DNA from: Puffinus mauretanicus
Lineage: Eukaryota > Chordata > Aves > Procellariiformes > Procellariidae
Assembly (NCBI GenBank): GCA_023333565.1
Contig: JAJKFH010000425.1
Span: forward strand, 992,001 to 1,056,000
Direction: 5' to 3'
Length of the DNA stretch: 64,000 nt
Under the pieces are notes generated by a model that made no database searches, had not been told where the DNA came from, and saw nothing but the letters and a program-made list of their open reading frames with translations. A program made the position numbers and the translations under genes. Each line of letters begins with the position of its first letter. Position 1 is the first letter of the stretch. Below are positions 41,799-54,454 of the stretch, one piece after another.

Positions 41799-42385
41799 TG
41801 TGCTGGTTTTGGCTGGGGTAGAGTTAACCTTCTACATAGTAGCTAGTATAGGGCTATGTTTTGGATTTGTGCTGGAAACAGTGTTGATAACACAGGGATG
41901 TTTTCGTTATTGCTGTGCAGTGCTTATACAGAGTCAAGGCCTTTTCTACTTCTCACAGCAGGAGGCTGGGGGTGCACAAGAAGTTGGGAGGGGACATGGC
42001 TGGGACAGCTGACCCCAACTGACCAAAGGGATATCCCATACCATATGATGTCATGCTCAGCATATAAAGCTGGGGAAAGAAGAAGGAAAGGAGGGACGTT
42101 TGGAGTGATAGCATTTGTCTTCCCAAGTAACCACTACGTGAGATGGAGCTCTGCTTTCCTGGAGATGGCTGAACACCTGTGGGCCGATAGGAAGGAGTGA
42201 ATGAATTCCTTGTTTTGCTTTGCTTGCGTGGACAGCTTTTGCTTTACCTATTAAACTGTCTTTATATCAACCCACGAGTTTTCTTCTTTTACCCTTCTGA
42301 TTCTCTCCCCCATCCCACCGGAGTGGGGGGAGTGAGCAAGTGGCTGTGGTGGTGCTTAGTTGCCAGCTGGGGTTAAACCACAACA
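41799..42385 (+). mobile_element. Solo LTR, subfamily B
   Basis: It starts TGTGCTGGTTTTGGCTGGGG and ends GGGGTTAAACCACAACA. Its central part (GGAAAGGAGGGACGTTTGGA, CTTGCGTGGACAGC) matches the LTRs of the 53.9-56.5 kb provirus, read in the opposite orientation. Promoter elements are clear: a CRE-like TGATGTCA at 42,046-42,053 (a C-to-T change from the palindrome) and TATAAA at 42,063-42,068. ATTAAA at 42,250-42,255 could serve polyadenylation. Flanks attgg and actcg do not form a convincing duplication. It lies about 460 bases upstream of the terminal exon's acceptor, antisense to the gene. Confidence 0.85.
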
Positions 42386-43251
42386 ACTCGCTATGGCTAT
42401 CCGCCTTGGTCATCTCTAGGGAGACACATTACTGGCATAAAACTTCTTTGGGTTATTATCTTCTGATGTTATTCCTCAGGTACTCATTTCTTACATCCTT
42501 TTGTCTTGCTTCACCAGAACTAGGGTTTCCCTTTGTATTACTAGATACAAAAGAATCTCTTCAACACTTAAAAGTTGATCTTTCTGGGGAATTTATTTCC
42601 TCTAGAGTTGGTTCCTGCACCGAGTATGTGATTGTCATCATGCATGGAACACTCTGAAGTCAAAGAACTCTGCTGAGGTGCAGGAGACCTTTCGTGTCTT
42701 TCCACTTTTAAGAAACAGAGAATTCAGATATGTGGCTACTAAATTTGCTTTATGTTTCTGATGCACCTCAACTTAATGGATGGAGTACTATTGTATTCCT
42801 TACCTTCCTTAATAGCTGTGAGAATTTTACATGAAGAAACACCTTCAAAAGTATTTCCTGAGCAAGAATACCTCTCTATCATGCTCAGGGGCTTCTTTTG
42901 GCAGCTGTACTAAAACAATGGGCTGTTGCAACGCAGATTTCTTTTTTCAAGACTATCTTCATTTCCACAGTTTGTGTCTTGACCACATTTGCTCAACTCA
43001 TCAAAAAATGGCTTCCACACATACCTTTGCTCAGAAATTGAATCCCCATTCCCTTTACTTTCTCTTCTCTTTCACCTTCATTTAATTATTGAGCAGCCCC
43101 TTAACAACAGTAGGTAAAACAGCCAAAAGCAGCATAGACTGTAGTCTGCTGTAGATGCTGTTTACACTCCAGCACCTGTTCCTGAAATCATCTTAAAGGC
43201 AGAAGTAAGTAAGGAAAAGACGTGAGGTGATGATTCTCTCTTCACTATATG

Positions 43252-44620
43252 AAATCACACAGAATGGTTGAGATTGGAAGGCACCTACAAAGATCATCAA
43301 GACCACCCCCCTTGCTCAGAGCATGTTGCCCAGGGCCATATCCAGTCAGGTTTTGAATATTTCCAAGGATTGAAACTCCACAACCACTCTGGGCAATATG
43401 TTCTAGTATTTTACCAACCTGCAATATTTTTGGTTTTTTTATGTTTAAAAGGAATTTCCTATATTTCAGTTTGTGCCCATTTTCTTTTGTCACTGGGCAT
43501 ATGTAAGCCAGTCTGTCTCCACCATCCTTACTCCCCCCATCAGATATTTATATACACTGATAAGATGCCCTTGAGCCTCATCTTCTCTGGGTGGAACAGT
43601 CCCAGCTCTCTCAACCTCTCCTCATGTGGCAGATGCTCAAGTCCCTTCATCAGCTTCACGGCCCTTTGCTGGACTGGAGCTGGTATGTCCTTTTCTCTCT
43701 TGCACTGAGAAGCCCAGAACTAGACCCAAATCTCCAAGTGTGTCTCACCAAGGCTGAGCAGAGGGGAAGGATCAAGTCCCTTTACCTGCTCGCAACTCTG
43801 CCTAAAGCAGCCCAGGGTGCTGTTGTCTTTCTTTGCCATGATGGCACATTCCTGGCTCACGTTCAAATTTTTGATGACCAGGACCCTCAGGTCCTTCTTT
43901 GCCAAACTGTCTTTCAGCCAGTTGGCCCCAGTTTGTACTTGTGCATAGGGTTATTTTTCCACAGGGGCAGGACTTGACATTTGCCTTTGTTGAACTTCAT
44001 GATGTTCCCATCAGCCCATTTCTCCAGCCTGTTGAGGTTCCTCTGCATGGCAGCACAATCATCTGGTACATGAGCCATTTCTCCTACTTTTGTTTCATCT
44101 GCAAACTTGCTGAGGGTACTCTCTGCCCTATTGTCCAGGTCAATGAAGAAGATATTAAAGAGTCCTGGCACCAATATCGACCTCTGGGGTACACCACTAG
44201 TGCCTGGCATATAGCTGGACTCCATACCACTAATCATAACCCTTTAAGCCCAACAATGCAGCCCATTTTTTAATCACTTTACTGTCCATTTTTCTAGCCC
44301 GTACTTCACCAACTTGTCTGTGAGGAGGTTATGGTAGACAGAGTCAAAAACCTTGCTAAAATCAAGACAAACATGATTCACTGCTCTCTCCACATCCACT
44401 GAGCCAGTCATCTCATCATGGAAGGCTATCAGATTGGACAGGCATGATTTCCCTTTCATAAACCCATGCTGACTACTCCCAATCACCTTCTTGCTGCCCA
44501 TATATTTGGAAATTATTTCCAGATTAGTTGTTCCATCAGTTTCTCAAGCTGGGACTGACTAACCCATAGTTCCCTTGATCTGCCTTCCTGCCCTTCCTGA
44601 AAATAGACTGGCATTTACCC
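43252..44620 (-). mobile_element. Older CR1 LINE copy, 5'-truncated, minus strand
   Basis: The 3' end (ATCACACAGAATGGTTGAGA) lies at about 43,252, and reverse transcriptase segments run up to about 44,620. Recognisable peptides on the minus strand are SSQHGFMKGKSCLSNLIAFH and CLDFSKVFDSVYHNLLTDKL (motif A, 44,274-44,501), then TSGVPQRSILVPGLFNI and KFADETKVGEM (43,914-44,237). The catalytic FADD has become FADE and PQGS has become PQRS, and frameshifts separate the blocks. Divergence from the 52-58 kb copy is large, so this is a different and older CR1 subfamily. It is co-oriented with the host gene. Confidence 0.88.
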
Positions 44621-45101
44621 CAGAATACACACTGTCATACTAATCACATAGTTTGTTTACTGCTGATTTTTAGCCTTCCAGGCCTGTCCTGTTCTGAGGT
44701 TTGCCCCAAGCTGTGTAAGATGACCAAACTTTCTACAAAAAGCAGAAGATGAATGAGACACCTTCTTGCCCTTTTTACCATCAGGTTAAGTGTTGAAATA
44801 AAACAGGTGCTTGCCTTCCACTCTGTGCTTGGACACTGTATATTGACAATGAACTCTTGGTAAAAAATCACAGCATTGACTGAATATTTTAACAGGTTCA
44901 TACGAACTCATGGCATTCAATGCTATTGCACAAGTATAAAAGTATAAAAACACATGCAAAAAAGAAATCCCATGTCCTCTTGGGTTTAGAATCCTTCAAA
45001 TGAAAACTGGAAGGGTCAAGCTAACTGTTACTGTGTGCCCTGCATGACCACACTGAATGTTGCACAGAGCGAACACCAGTGCTGAGCTGGGCCTGACATA
45101 T

Positions 45102-45650
45102 TGCCATGGTTTAACCCCAGCTGGCAGCTAAACACCACACAGCTGCTCGCTCACTCCCCCCCCACACCAGTGGGATGGGGGAGACAATCGGAAAAAAAAA
45201 GTAAAATTTGTGGATTGAGATAAAGACTGTTTAATAGAACAGAAAAGGAAGGGAAAATAATAATAACAATAATGATGATAGAATATACAAAATAAGTAAT
45301 GCACAATGTAATTTCTCACCACCCGCTGACCGATGCCCAGCCCATTCCCGTGCAGCGGTCACTGCTCCCCAGCCAACTCCCCCCAGTTTATATACTGAGC
45401 ATGACGCCTTATGGTATGGAATACCCCTTTGGCCAGTTTGGGTCAGATGTCCTGGCTATGTTCCCTCTCAGCTTCTTGTACACCTGGCAGAGCATGGGAA
45501 GCTGAAAAGTCCTTGACTAGCGAAAGCACTGCTTAGCAACAACTAAAACATCAGTGTGTTATCAACATTCTTCTCATACTAAATCCAAAACACAGCACTA
45601 TAGCAGCTACTAGGAAGAAAATTAACTGTATTCCAGCCAAAACCAGGACA
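45102..45650 (-). mobile_element. Solo LTR, subfamily A, minus strand, 5-bp duplication
   Basis: The plus strand reads TGCCATGGTTTAACCCCAGC at the left and CCAGCCAAAACCAGGACA at the right. Both flanks are catat, a perfect 5-bp target duplication. On the minus strand TATATAA lies near 45,388-45,394, and the CRE position (45,402-45,409) has decayed to TGACGCCT as read on the plus strand. A triplet-rich tract at 45,258-45,284 matches the position of the microsatellites in the other subfamily A copies. It is in sense orientation relative to the host gene. Confidence 0.9.
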
Positions 45651-48600
45651 CATATCTTCAGAGGTACATCTGCCCATAGGTCAACCACAGATCTGCTATA
45701 ATTTCAGCTGCGTCTCAGCTGTATCTCCTCACCTTTGTGAACAAAAACACGAGTGAGACTAATTCTCCCTGCATCCCCCTGCATCCCCTGTGAGGTTCTC
45801 ACAGCATATCAGAGCACTCAGAGGGCAAACTCCAGCATGCATCCAGGCTGCTTCAGCTGGTAAGAGCATGTGTTTTAGAAGTGTGAAATACAGATGTGGC
45901 TCCGTTCCTGTGGAAGGCAGGATGGCAGACTGCTGACCACTGTTTGCCTCTTGCACCTATGTGTGTTCTGATACGTGATTACATTTTCTTAAAGAAACTT
46001 GTTTATTTATGTAAACAGTAAATTATGATTCCCCGTGGGTTTTTTTTTTAAATAAACTTCAGAGCAATTTACACATATTAATATTACATTATTAATATCT
46101 TAATATTGTAAATTTTTACAATAAACTAATCCTGAAACTCTAGGATTGTCTTCAAAATATGAGGAGTCTTATTAGATGAGAGTTAAGGTTGGTTAGGTTA
46201 GAATTAGTAGAAATAGGCATTAGGAAAATTGACTCTATACTCTCCCTTGCTCATAACCTACAGAACTTTTTATTGTTTAGGTCACACACTTATGATTTCC
46301 AATGTCTTTCAAGACAGCATATTAAAGGTCATTCCTGGATATAAAGTTAAGACTGAGGACAGAAGAGAGAGGAGTTATATTATTTTTAACTGATGAGCAG
46401 ACCTGGCTGAGGAAAAAGAAGATCAAGAATGATACCTTTGTCACTACTCCATGTACGCAAGATGATTCAAACTATCCTGTAGTCAAATGCTGCATTATAA
46501 GATAAATAGTTCCTAGCCGCAATTCTGTGGCTCAGCGGTGACAGCATTCCTTCCTCACTTGCAGCTGTTTTGCACTTTGCAACCCTATTCCTTTCATTAA
46601 AGTTGTAGAAGTAAAAATGGAAGAACATTTGTCCTTTAGTTATTGCATAGATATACATAGAACATACATTTACCTAGATCTAATAGGTACTGCATGGTTT
46701 TATTTATGAGGACAGGTGCAGAGGAGAGAAAGTGCTTGCTTTTTAAACTCAGTGAGGGCTAACGAAGCACATCCTGCTCTCAAGAAAAGCCAAGGACTGT
46801 TCTTTCCATACTGTCCCAAGAGAATAGGCAGAGAAGGTTAAGGGTAACACCCTCTCCATGGAATAGCAGTTTAAGGAAGCTATCTGTTTTAAAGCACTCG
46901 GGAGACGTAAATCCCCTTTAGCTTTAACCACTTGTCTGTGTAGAGATCTGGAAGATATAATCATTCCTTCAACCTCTCCTGAGACTGAATATTTTCTCTT
47001 TTCCCTCAGTTGGACAAATAGACTACAGCTAACCCATGGAAGCAATTCCTGACTCCCTGTTGTTGGTATTAGTCCCAGCCACATCTCGGTCCCACAAAAA
47101 AGTGAGACCCCTTTAGCTACCACTACCGCACACTAATTCCACAAAATGAGATGCAGAGTGGACATTGGTACACTCCAACAATTAAGTGCAGATGCAGGCC
47201 CAGCTAATGCCCTGGAATGTGTTTCTGCAGGGAAGTTCAGCATGGTAAGAAAGCTTACTTGTTTTACACTTGCAGACTATTACTTGATGTCTGTATCACA
47301 ACAAATTACAGCAAATTATAAATGTCTTGCCTGGTTACATGAATTAGCTATTCGCAGATGTACTGTGACTGAGTAACTGGAACAGCAGCATGAAGACAAA
47401 GTCAGTGGTGACTCAGTTCTGCCTCCTTTGTTACAAAAGTACTGATTTTCTGTAATGCCCTCCTTCAAAGGATCATAACATCACACAACATCCCTAGAAA
47501 CTAAAAATGGGAGAAAATCTTGTTTAGAGCAAAATAGCAATGTGTCGCCTTGGAGGTAGAATTCAAGATTCTTGCTATCCAAAGTTATAAAATTACCTAC
47601 AAAACCATGATCTCCTCCACACTTTAGTGCTTTTTTTTCACTTGAATATTACAAACCACCTTCAGTTAAAGAAAGACATTTTGTCAGCAGTGGTTTGCTC
47701 TGAATGTAATAGAAAATATGAGAGATACTAGAAGCAATGAGTCTGTCCTCTCAAATTAGCCTGTTGTGTATGGGAGTCTCTGCTAGACCTACAGTCATAG
47801 CAGTTACACGCTATGTTCTACCCTCTGCGAGTGTACAACTGTAGGCTGAGGCCAATTGGGAAGGAAAGCTACAAAAAAAAAATCTTTTTAGAAAAAATTT
47901 TGCAAACCCTTATACAATAATAGTTTTCATTTTTATAGGGAGTTCTGCACTCAGAATAATGAAGCTATGTAAAATAATTAGCAAAGCGAGGAGTTGGTTT
48001 TTTTCCCACTACAATATTCGGAACCCATTTTTCCTTCTTGTGGTGTGTGTATAAGTCTCCAAAATACCCTCTCTGAAAGTAGTCTTCTGAAGTTTACTAG
48101 TTTCTACTTAAAAACATTTCACAGTTCTTTAAGAAACAGCACATAACAGATATTCATTCCATCCTAACTAGCTGCACTTGCATTTTACATGGGCGCACAA
48201 GTACTCCAAGCCCCAGGAAAGGTTTTGCCACGATACAGATAAAAATGTTCTGCTTTATGGCCATTCCCCTATCGCAGGTCGAAAGCATATGCACTGTCAA
48301 ATGTTAGGCCAAAGGGGAATGAAGGCTACAAGGACACTGATGTGCCTTCCTGTCCCAGCCCATCTGCTGTGATTCCTTTGTAAGATGAAAGATTTAGCTT
48401 GGGTTATTTCTATTTACTGTGACAGGATAATAGACGTACTTGTGGCAAAGAAGGAAAAGACTCCATTAGCATGTATACACAAGCCGGAGTGGCTCTAACT
48501 TCTCAGGCGAAGAGTCAATATTCACACAAGATATTCTGCCATTGGTACTGGTGTGTTTTTATGCAATCCAACGTTACTGGAAGGCAAAGGTATCTCTGTG

Positions 48601-51600
48601 CCAACCTATGGAAACAGTACGCATAGTACACGTTTTTATATTTCCCTTTACTGTTTTGTCTACCAAAAAATAAAAAATCTCTTTCAGTTCCATTCTATCC
48701 GGCATGCTAAAAAAAAACATGTTATCACCAATAAAAATTATTTGGCACTGGGAATGTTAATCCACCAGCATCAACTCTGCAAGATATTTCTGTCAATGGA
48801 CTGATTGAAATGACAGCAGGGCACTCACAATTCCGCTTCATTTATGTATAATTACTTACTGGACTGTGTTTCTTTAAGTGGTAAAATAAAAGGATTTCCT
48901 TAATGAATCTCCTAATTCTCACATACTCTTTTAAAAAGCACTTGTGAACATTCAGACAACAGGATTTCTTAGAGATGTCTCATTAAAGCAAGACATCAGA
49001 CAAGGTCAGTTGTAGCACTTGGCTGCTTCCAACGCAGTCTTGGTAACTTTATCCTTGCAACACCAAAAACTGCAGCAATTACCAACTGCTCTGTGGGTTG
49101 CTATTGTGAAGACTCTTGTTAACCATAGGCCTTGGGAATCACCTTGATGAAACTTCACACTTTCACTTTACAAATTAACATATGGCTGGAAACATTGGTA
49201 GGGATCTTTATAAAAAATAATTACATGTTCAGCTTTCATATGACCTGGCAGATTCAGAAAACCAATCTAAGAGCTATGGATTTATTGTTTACTGTGATTT
49301 TTAACCAGCCCACACCCACAGCTAATACTTTTTGAATGTTTACAAACATTATAGTAGTTCATGGTCTCCATCATTATCTCCCTTGCTGAGTTCTTTATAT
49401 GGATCCAGCTTTACATCTGGACAAATATTCAGCTCGGGCAAACAGGTATAACTCAGAGGAAGCCAACAGATTTGATTTTAATTTGATTTAAACCAGCTGA
49501 GAGTCTGTCTCTGAATTCCACTCTGAATTTCTTAAGAAAGTCATTGATGCAGCTTGATATACTCTCCACATCTGTTCCTGGATGAATGACATCTTCTCTG
49601 TGTTGCTACCAGAATACCCCATCCTCCTAAAAAAATAGTCCAGAAACCCCTGACTTGCCAGCATAAGGGCTACTTTCTCATTTCATTGTAGTTCACATGC
49701 AACTATTCAAGACCCTGTAGCAAACTGCACTTGTGTATATTCATTCTAACATTTTATCAGCCTGAACTATATATCCAGTTCTTCCCCCAGTGTATAATAG
49801 TACTGGAAAGATTAAATATTGATTTTCCCATATTACTTTAAATTATTTAGGGGAAAAATGCATTCTTTTGAAATTACAGCTTTCAATATAGCGCAATAGA
49901 TTTTATTCAGATTTATTTTGTTACCATGTTTTACAGTATGAAAATATTGCGGACGCTGAACAGTACAACGTTTGCATTACTCTGTTGACCATGTAGTATG
50001 AACAGTCAGAAATAATCTGCTAATCACATTGCATGACTTGCAATCATTGAATTATGTGGTTAGTTTTTTCATTGAATACTACTGCAAGTTAAAAAATACT
50101 GCGATTAAAGACATGGAGCCTGAATGCTTTTACTTACTAATTGAATCTGTATGGCACAGGTTACTCAGTGTAATCCCACAATAGGCCTTATATCCTAGTG
50201 TGCTTCAGTTTTATTCTAAGGGTATGCCTTGGGATAAAAGGTTACCCTATTCTGCAGACCACCTCCTCAATTTGCCAGTCAGAGTTTGGCTGATGCTGAC
50301 AACAAGGATGTCCATTAATGTCATTTATTGTGGAAAATGTATAATGCAGTCAGTCCTGCTTTGTAATGAGACCATCAAGGAATGAGCAATCATATCAGAT
50401 GGAAACAATTTTCAGTTACTTTTGGCCTGGGGTTAGATTGGAAAGGGTGACCTTGAGGTGAAGAGCTCCTGATCCTATTACCAAGCTCTCAGCAGTACAG
50501 TCTTCAGTCCCACACTCCAGGACAAATTATTGCCTATACTGCACCGAGCATTTGCATTCCCTAGGATATGTTTTCTTAATATTTGGTAACTACGGTATTT
50601 ATCACAAGAACAATCTAAAACAAAATAGTGTCACTACTGCTCTATGAAATAAGCCACAGCAAATATGCAGATATACATATCTTAAATCACAAGATAGAAC
50701 CTCAAATAACACAAAACCACCCTCAAAATCCCTCTAAATTCATACCATAAACCACAAATTTTCTCTTAAGTAGTTATAATGACTGTAAAAAGCTCCAAAA
50801 AGGTAAGTCATTTCCATAAGCAAGGTGTATATTCTATAAATTCATGCAGGTCATGCCCTCTAAGATATATGTATCACATTTATTTAATGATTTTTTTCAT
50901 CTTCTTTCTTCCAATATTTTATAGGAGTTCTAAATTGCACTACAAAGAATTAAGGGCAAGGTAATGGTGTGTGCTTAAAGTGCCACAAAGAAGAGAGAGG
51001 TTGTTAATTTGTAAGATATGGCTGTTCCCAAGACCTCCAGCTTTGAGAAAAAGAATAGCTATAAGGGAAATTCTGATGAAGGAACTTTTCAGTTACCTGG
51101 TTCATTGGGTGCCCAGAGGCACAAACACGTGTTTAATACACAGTATTCTCGTCATGGCTCCCTCAGTCCTTGCTGCTACAGCTCCTCTGCTTGCATAGGA
51201 CAAGTGAATATTCACTGTTCCAGAAAGTTTGAGGAAGCCTCTCGGTGTAGTCATTGATCGAGAGTGGAACTCTCCATCTAGTGACACCATAAACAATTCC
51301 AAACTTACCTTGCCATGCTTCATAAGTACATTTAACAGGTTTTAATTGTGCTTAAACAGGATTCTGTGTAAAAAGGAGCATCTAATTAAATAATATTTAT
51401 TTAAGTATTCAGAAGACATCACAGCTTTATCTCTCCCCTTCCTGCTATAAGATATCGTACGTTATTCAATAACATCATCCAGTCAACATTTTCTCATATA
51501 CAAATGTATTTTCACACATTTTATTTCTAGAACTTTACTCTTGTACATAAGTGCATGGCCTTGTTCGGAAAGGCTTCATTCTTTGTTTTCTTCTGGAAAG

Positions 51601-51969
51601 GAGATATTTTGGGTTTAAATTAATTTTCCAGTACATGATTTGCAACAAGCATGTCTTTATTCACTTGCTCCCAGATTCTTCCACTGTACTTTATGTACCT
51701 AGGTAAAGTACTAAAATAAGTAAAATAAACACTCCAGAGACTTGCCATAGTTATTGCAGCAAAATTTTCATCATCCAGAGAAGGTGCCACTCTATTTCCA
51801 TTAACTGCAAGGAAAATTTGGGTAATTGTGCTTGTCAGTTCTTAATTCTTAACCCTGCAGGTTAGATGCCTAAAGTTAAGAAAGGTCTATATCTGGCTTT
51901 GAGAGTTAATTATAATAGTGTTCACACTGAACTGGGCAGATGCAAGAAAAGAGCTGTGTTACTGATTAC
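45651..51969. other. Intronic AT-rich DNA, no exon or element recognised
   Basis: No LTR, CR1 or convincing exon is seen. A strong-looking minus-strand donor (GCAAG|GTAAGT, about 51,312) closes a 55-base segment with a good acceptor, but all three frames contain stops, so it is not called. Confidence 0.5.
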
Positions 51970-52160
51970 TGGAAAATCTCTGTGATCGTTGCTGAACTGG
52001 TCCTGGTCAGTGTAACACAACCACTTCGGAAGTCAGGAATGGGAATATCTACAAAGCAGTTAATCTCTTGGTCTTCCAGTACCCTGAGCACTGCTTTAGG
52101 AAAAAAGTCTCCAAGATCAAGGCAGGAAAGGGAAATGAAGTTGCCATTAAATGTTGGGAA
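51970..52160 (-). CDS. Internal coding exon (191 nt) of the unidentified gene
   Basis: On the minus strand the acceptor is CTTTTCCCTTCCTTCCAG, immediately before TTC-CCA-ACA. The exon is open in one frame for 63 codons and ends TTC-CA before a GTAATC donor. It encodes FPTFNGNFISLSCLDLGDFF, then KAVLRVLEDQEINCFVDIPI and GCVTLTRTSSATITEIF. It looks like alternating beta-strands. The two leftover bases join the first base of the terminal exon in frame to give Gln, and the start is in phase 0 like the end of the exon at 60,876. The strong pyrimidine tract, exact phase match on both sides and non-repetitive composition make this a confident exon. It lies only about 280 bases from the 5' end of the large CR1. 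Confidence 0.85.
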
Positions 52161-52439
52161 CTGGAAGGAAGGGAAAAGAAGGTTGGATTTTTTTTTCATA
52201 ATTAAAGAAAAGTTAGTTACTTTTTTTTTTTAATTCCAACATACCTTGCTTTTCCCCCCCTCCCCAGTCAACAGTGCAGTTTTCCACAGAAGCAGTTCAG
52301 AGATGAAACAGTAAATAAAACATGTTTATAATTTTACATGGGCCAAATACTCCAACAAATATTTGCTATCACAGTTTTTGCTTTATGCTGTATATGTTAC
52401 TAGGAAACTCCCTAGTCTAGTACAGCCCTCCAATTACTA

Positions 52440-52794
52440 CCCGCTTATTGGTTATACAGGCTGGCAGTGAGGAGGTTGCAGAGAGAAGTCCTGAAGCAAT
52501 CAAAAGGGACTTCAGGGCACTGGGGCGATTGGTGGAAGGATCGGGAGCACAGGTAGTGTTTTCCTCGATCCCTTCAGTGGCAGGGAAAAATACTGAAGGG
52601 AACTGGAAAACACGCCTGATCAACACGTGGCTCAGGGGCTGGTGCCATCAGCGGAATTTTGGCTTCTTTGATCATGGGGAGGTTTACACAGCACTGGGCC
52701 TGCTGGTGACAGATGGAGTTCAGCTGCCTCACAGGGGGGAAAGGATTCTCGTGTATGAGTTGGCGGGGCTCATTGAGAGGGCTTTAAACTAGGT
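52440..52794 (+). pseudogene. CR1 ORF1 C-terminal fragment (SGNH/GDSL esterase-like)
   Basis: About 115 residues correspond to the end of CR1 ORF1, the esterase-like domain of this LINE clade. IQAGSEE occupies the place of the usual '(I)GTND' block. FRALGRLVEGSGAQVVFSSI, NTWLRGWCHQRNFGFFDHG and DGVQLPHRG follow. The last is the counterpart of the 'DGxHL' catalytic block, with the His replaced by Gln. The frame ends in a TAG at about 52,790 and is followed almost at once by ORF2, as is normal for CR1. The N-terminal part of ORF1 is missing through 5' truncation. Both catalytic blocks being altered means no esterase activity is expected. Confidence 0.8.
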
Positions 52795-53889
52795 TTGAAG
52801 GGGGAAGGGGATAAAATCAGGCTCACTAGAGAAGAGCCTAGGGGCGGCATGCCAATGTTGGGGGAGAAATCGGTAGACCAGCTCAAGTGCATCTACACCA
52901 ATGCATGCAGCATGGGCGGCAAACAGGAGGAGCTGGAAGCCATTGTGCAGCGGGGTAGCTACGATTTAGCCGCCATCACAGAAACACGGCGGGGTGAGTC
53001 TCACGATTGGAGTGCCGCAATGGATGGCTATAAGGTCTTCAGAAGGGACAGGTGAGGAAGGAGAGGCAGTGGGGTAGCCCTGTATGTTAGGGAGTGCTTC
53101 GACTGTCTAGAGCTCAATGGTAGTGATGATGAGATCGAGTGCTTGTGGGTAAGGACGAGGGGGAAGGCCAACAAGGCAGATATCCTGCTGGGAGTCTGTT
53201 ATAGACCACCTAACCAGGATGAGGAGGCAGACAAAATATTCTACCAGAGGCTGGCAGAAGTCTCACAATCACTAGCCCTTGTTCTCGTGGGGGACTTCAA
53301 CTTTCCAGACGTCTGCTGGAAATACCACACAGCAGAGAGGAAACAGTCGAGGAGGTTCCTGGAGTGTGTGGAGGATAACTTCCTGACACAGCTGGTAAGC
53401 GAGCCTAGCAGGGGAGGTGCCTCGCTCGACCTGCTGTTCACAAACAGAGAAGGACTGGTGGGAGATGTGGTGGTCGGAGGTCGTCTTGAGCTTAGCGACC
53501 ATTAAATGATAGAATTCTCGATACTTGGTGAAGTAAAGAGGGCGGCCAGCAAAACTGCTCCCATGGACTTCCGGAGGGCGGACTTTAGCCTGCTCAGGAC
53601 ACTGGTCGAGAGGGTCCCTTGGGAGACAGTTCTGAAGGGCAAAGGTGTCCAGGAAGGCTGGACATTCTTCAAGAAGGCAGTCTTAAAGGCTCAGGAGCAG
53701 GCTGTCCCCATGTGCCATAAGAAGAACGGGCAGGGAAGATGATCGGCCTGGCTGAACGGGGAGCTCTGGCTGGGACTCAGGAAAAAAAGGAGAGTTTATC
53801 ACTTGTGGAAGAAGGGGCAGGCAACCCAAGAAGAGTACAGGGTTCTCGTTAGGTCATGCAGAGAGGAAATTAGAAAGACAAAAGCCCAG
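52795..53889 (+). pseudogene. CR1 ORF2, endonuclease half (broken)
   Basis: This is the apurinic/apyrimidinic-type endonuclease domain of CR1 ORF2. Motifs appear in order: IYTNACSMGGKQEELE, AAITETRRGESHDW (catalytic Glu kept), LLGVCYRPPNQDEE, LVLVGDFNFPDVCW and GGRLELSDH. Three in-frame stops interrupt it: TGA at 53,053, TAA at 53,503 directly after the SDH motif, and TGA near 53,740. The linker beyond (FKKAVLKAQEQAVP, REEIRKTKAQ) runs into the provirus at 53,890. The catalytic motifs are intact but the polypeptide is not, so this is a recent but inactive copy. Confidence 0.9.
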
Positions 53890-54454
53890 TGTCGTGGTTT
53901 AACCTGGCAGCAGCCAAATACCACGAGCCGCCCTCACCCCCCGCCAGGTGGGATGGGGGAGAGAATCAGAAGGGTAAAAGTGAGAAAACTCGTGGGTTGA
54001 GATAAAGACAGTTTAATAGGGAAAGCAAAAGCCGCGCACGCAAGCAAAGCAAAACAAGGAATTCATTCACCACTTCCCATCGGCAGGCAGGTGTTCAGCC
54101 ATCGCCAGGAAAGCAGGGCTCCATCACGCGTAACGTTACTTGGGAAGACAAACGCCATCACTCCGAACGCCCCCTCCTTCTTCTTCACCCAGCCTTATAT
54201 GCTGAGCATGACGTCATATGGTATGGAATAGCCTATGGCCAACTGGCCCAGCTCCTGGCCGCGGTCCCTCCCAGCCCCCTGCACATCTGGCAGGGCATGG
54301 GAAGACAAAAAGTCCTTGACTAGCGTAAACAATACCTAGCAACAACTGAAAACATCAGTGTGTTATCAACATTATCCTCATACTACATCCAAAACACAGC
54401 ACTATACCAGTTAATAGGAAGAAAATCAACTCCATCCCAGCCAAAACCAGGACA
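53890..54454 (-). repeat. 3' LTR of the provirus (subfamily B)
   Basis: Plus-strand ends are TGTCGTGGTTTAACC and AAAACCAGGACA. On the element's strand it contains a perfect CRE palindrome TGACGTCA (54,209-54,216) upstream of CATATAAGG (54,193-54,201), as in its partner LTR. Confidence 0.93.

Larger units (their letters stand above)
41341..51969 (-). other. Intron, about 10.6 kb
   Basis: It lies between the last two exons of the minus-strand gene, from the donor GTAATC (ending the exon at 51,970) to the acceptor TTTTCTAG at 41,341. It contains an antisense LTR at 41.8 kb, a CR1 at 43.25-44.6 kb and a sense LTR at 45.1 kb. The remainder, 45.65-51.97 kb, is AT-rich. I see no further exon with consistent phase in it. 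Confidence 0.7.

Noticed and set aside
42386..42657. Open frame running out of the 41.8-kb LTR
   Set aside because: Its first part is LTR sequence and the rest matches nothing. It is an accidental read-through frame.
46749..47123. 124-codon minus-strand open frame inside the large intron
   Set aside because: No recognisable family, no matching splice sites with consistent phase, and composition like random intronic sequence.
51312..51366. 55-base candidate minus-strand exon with good acceptor and GTAAGT donor
   Set aside because: All three reading frames contain stop codons, so it cannot be a coding exon of the gene.
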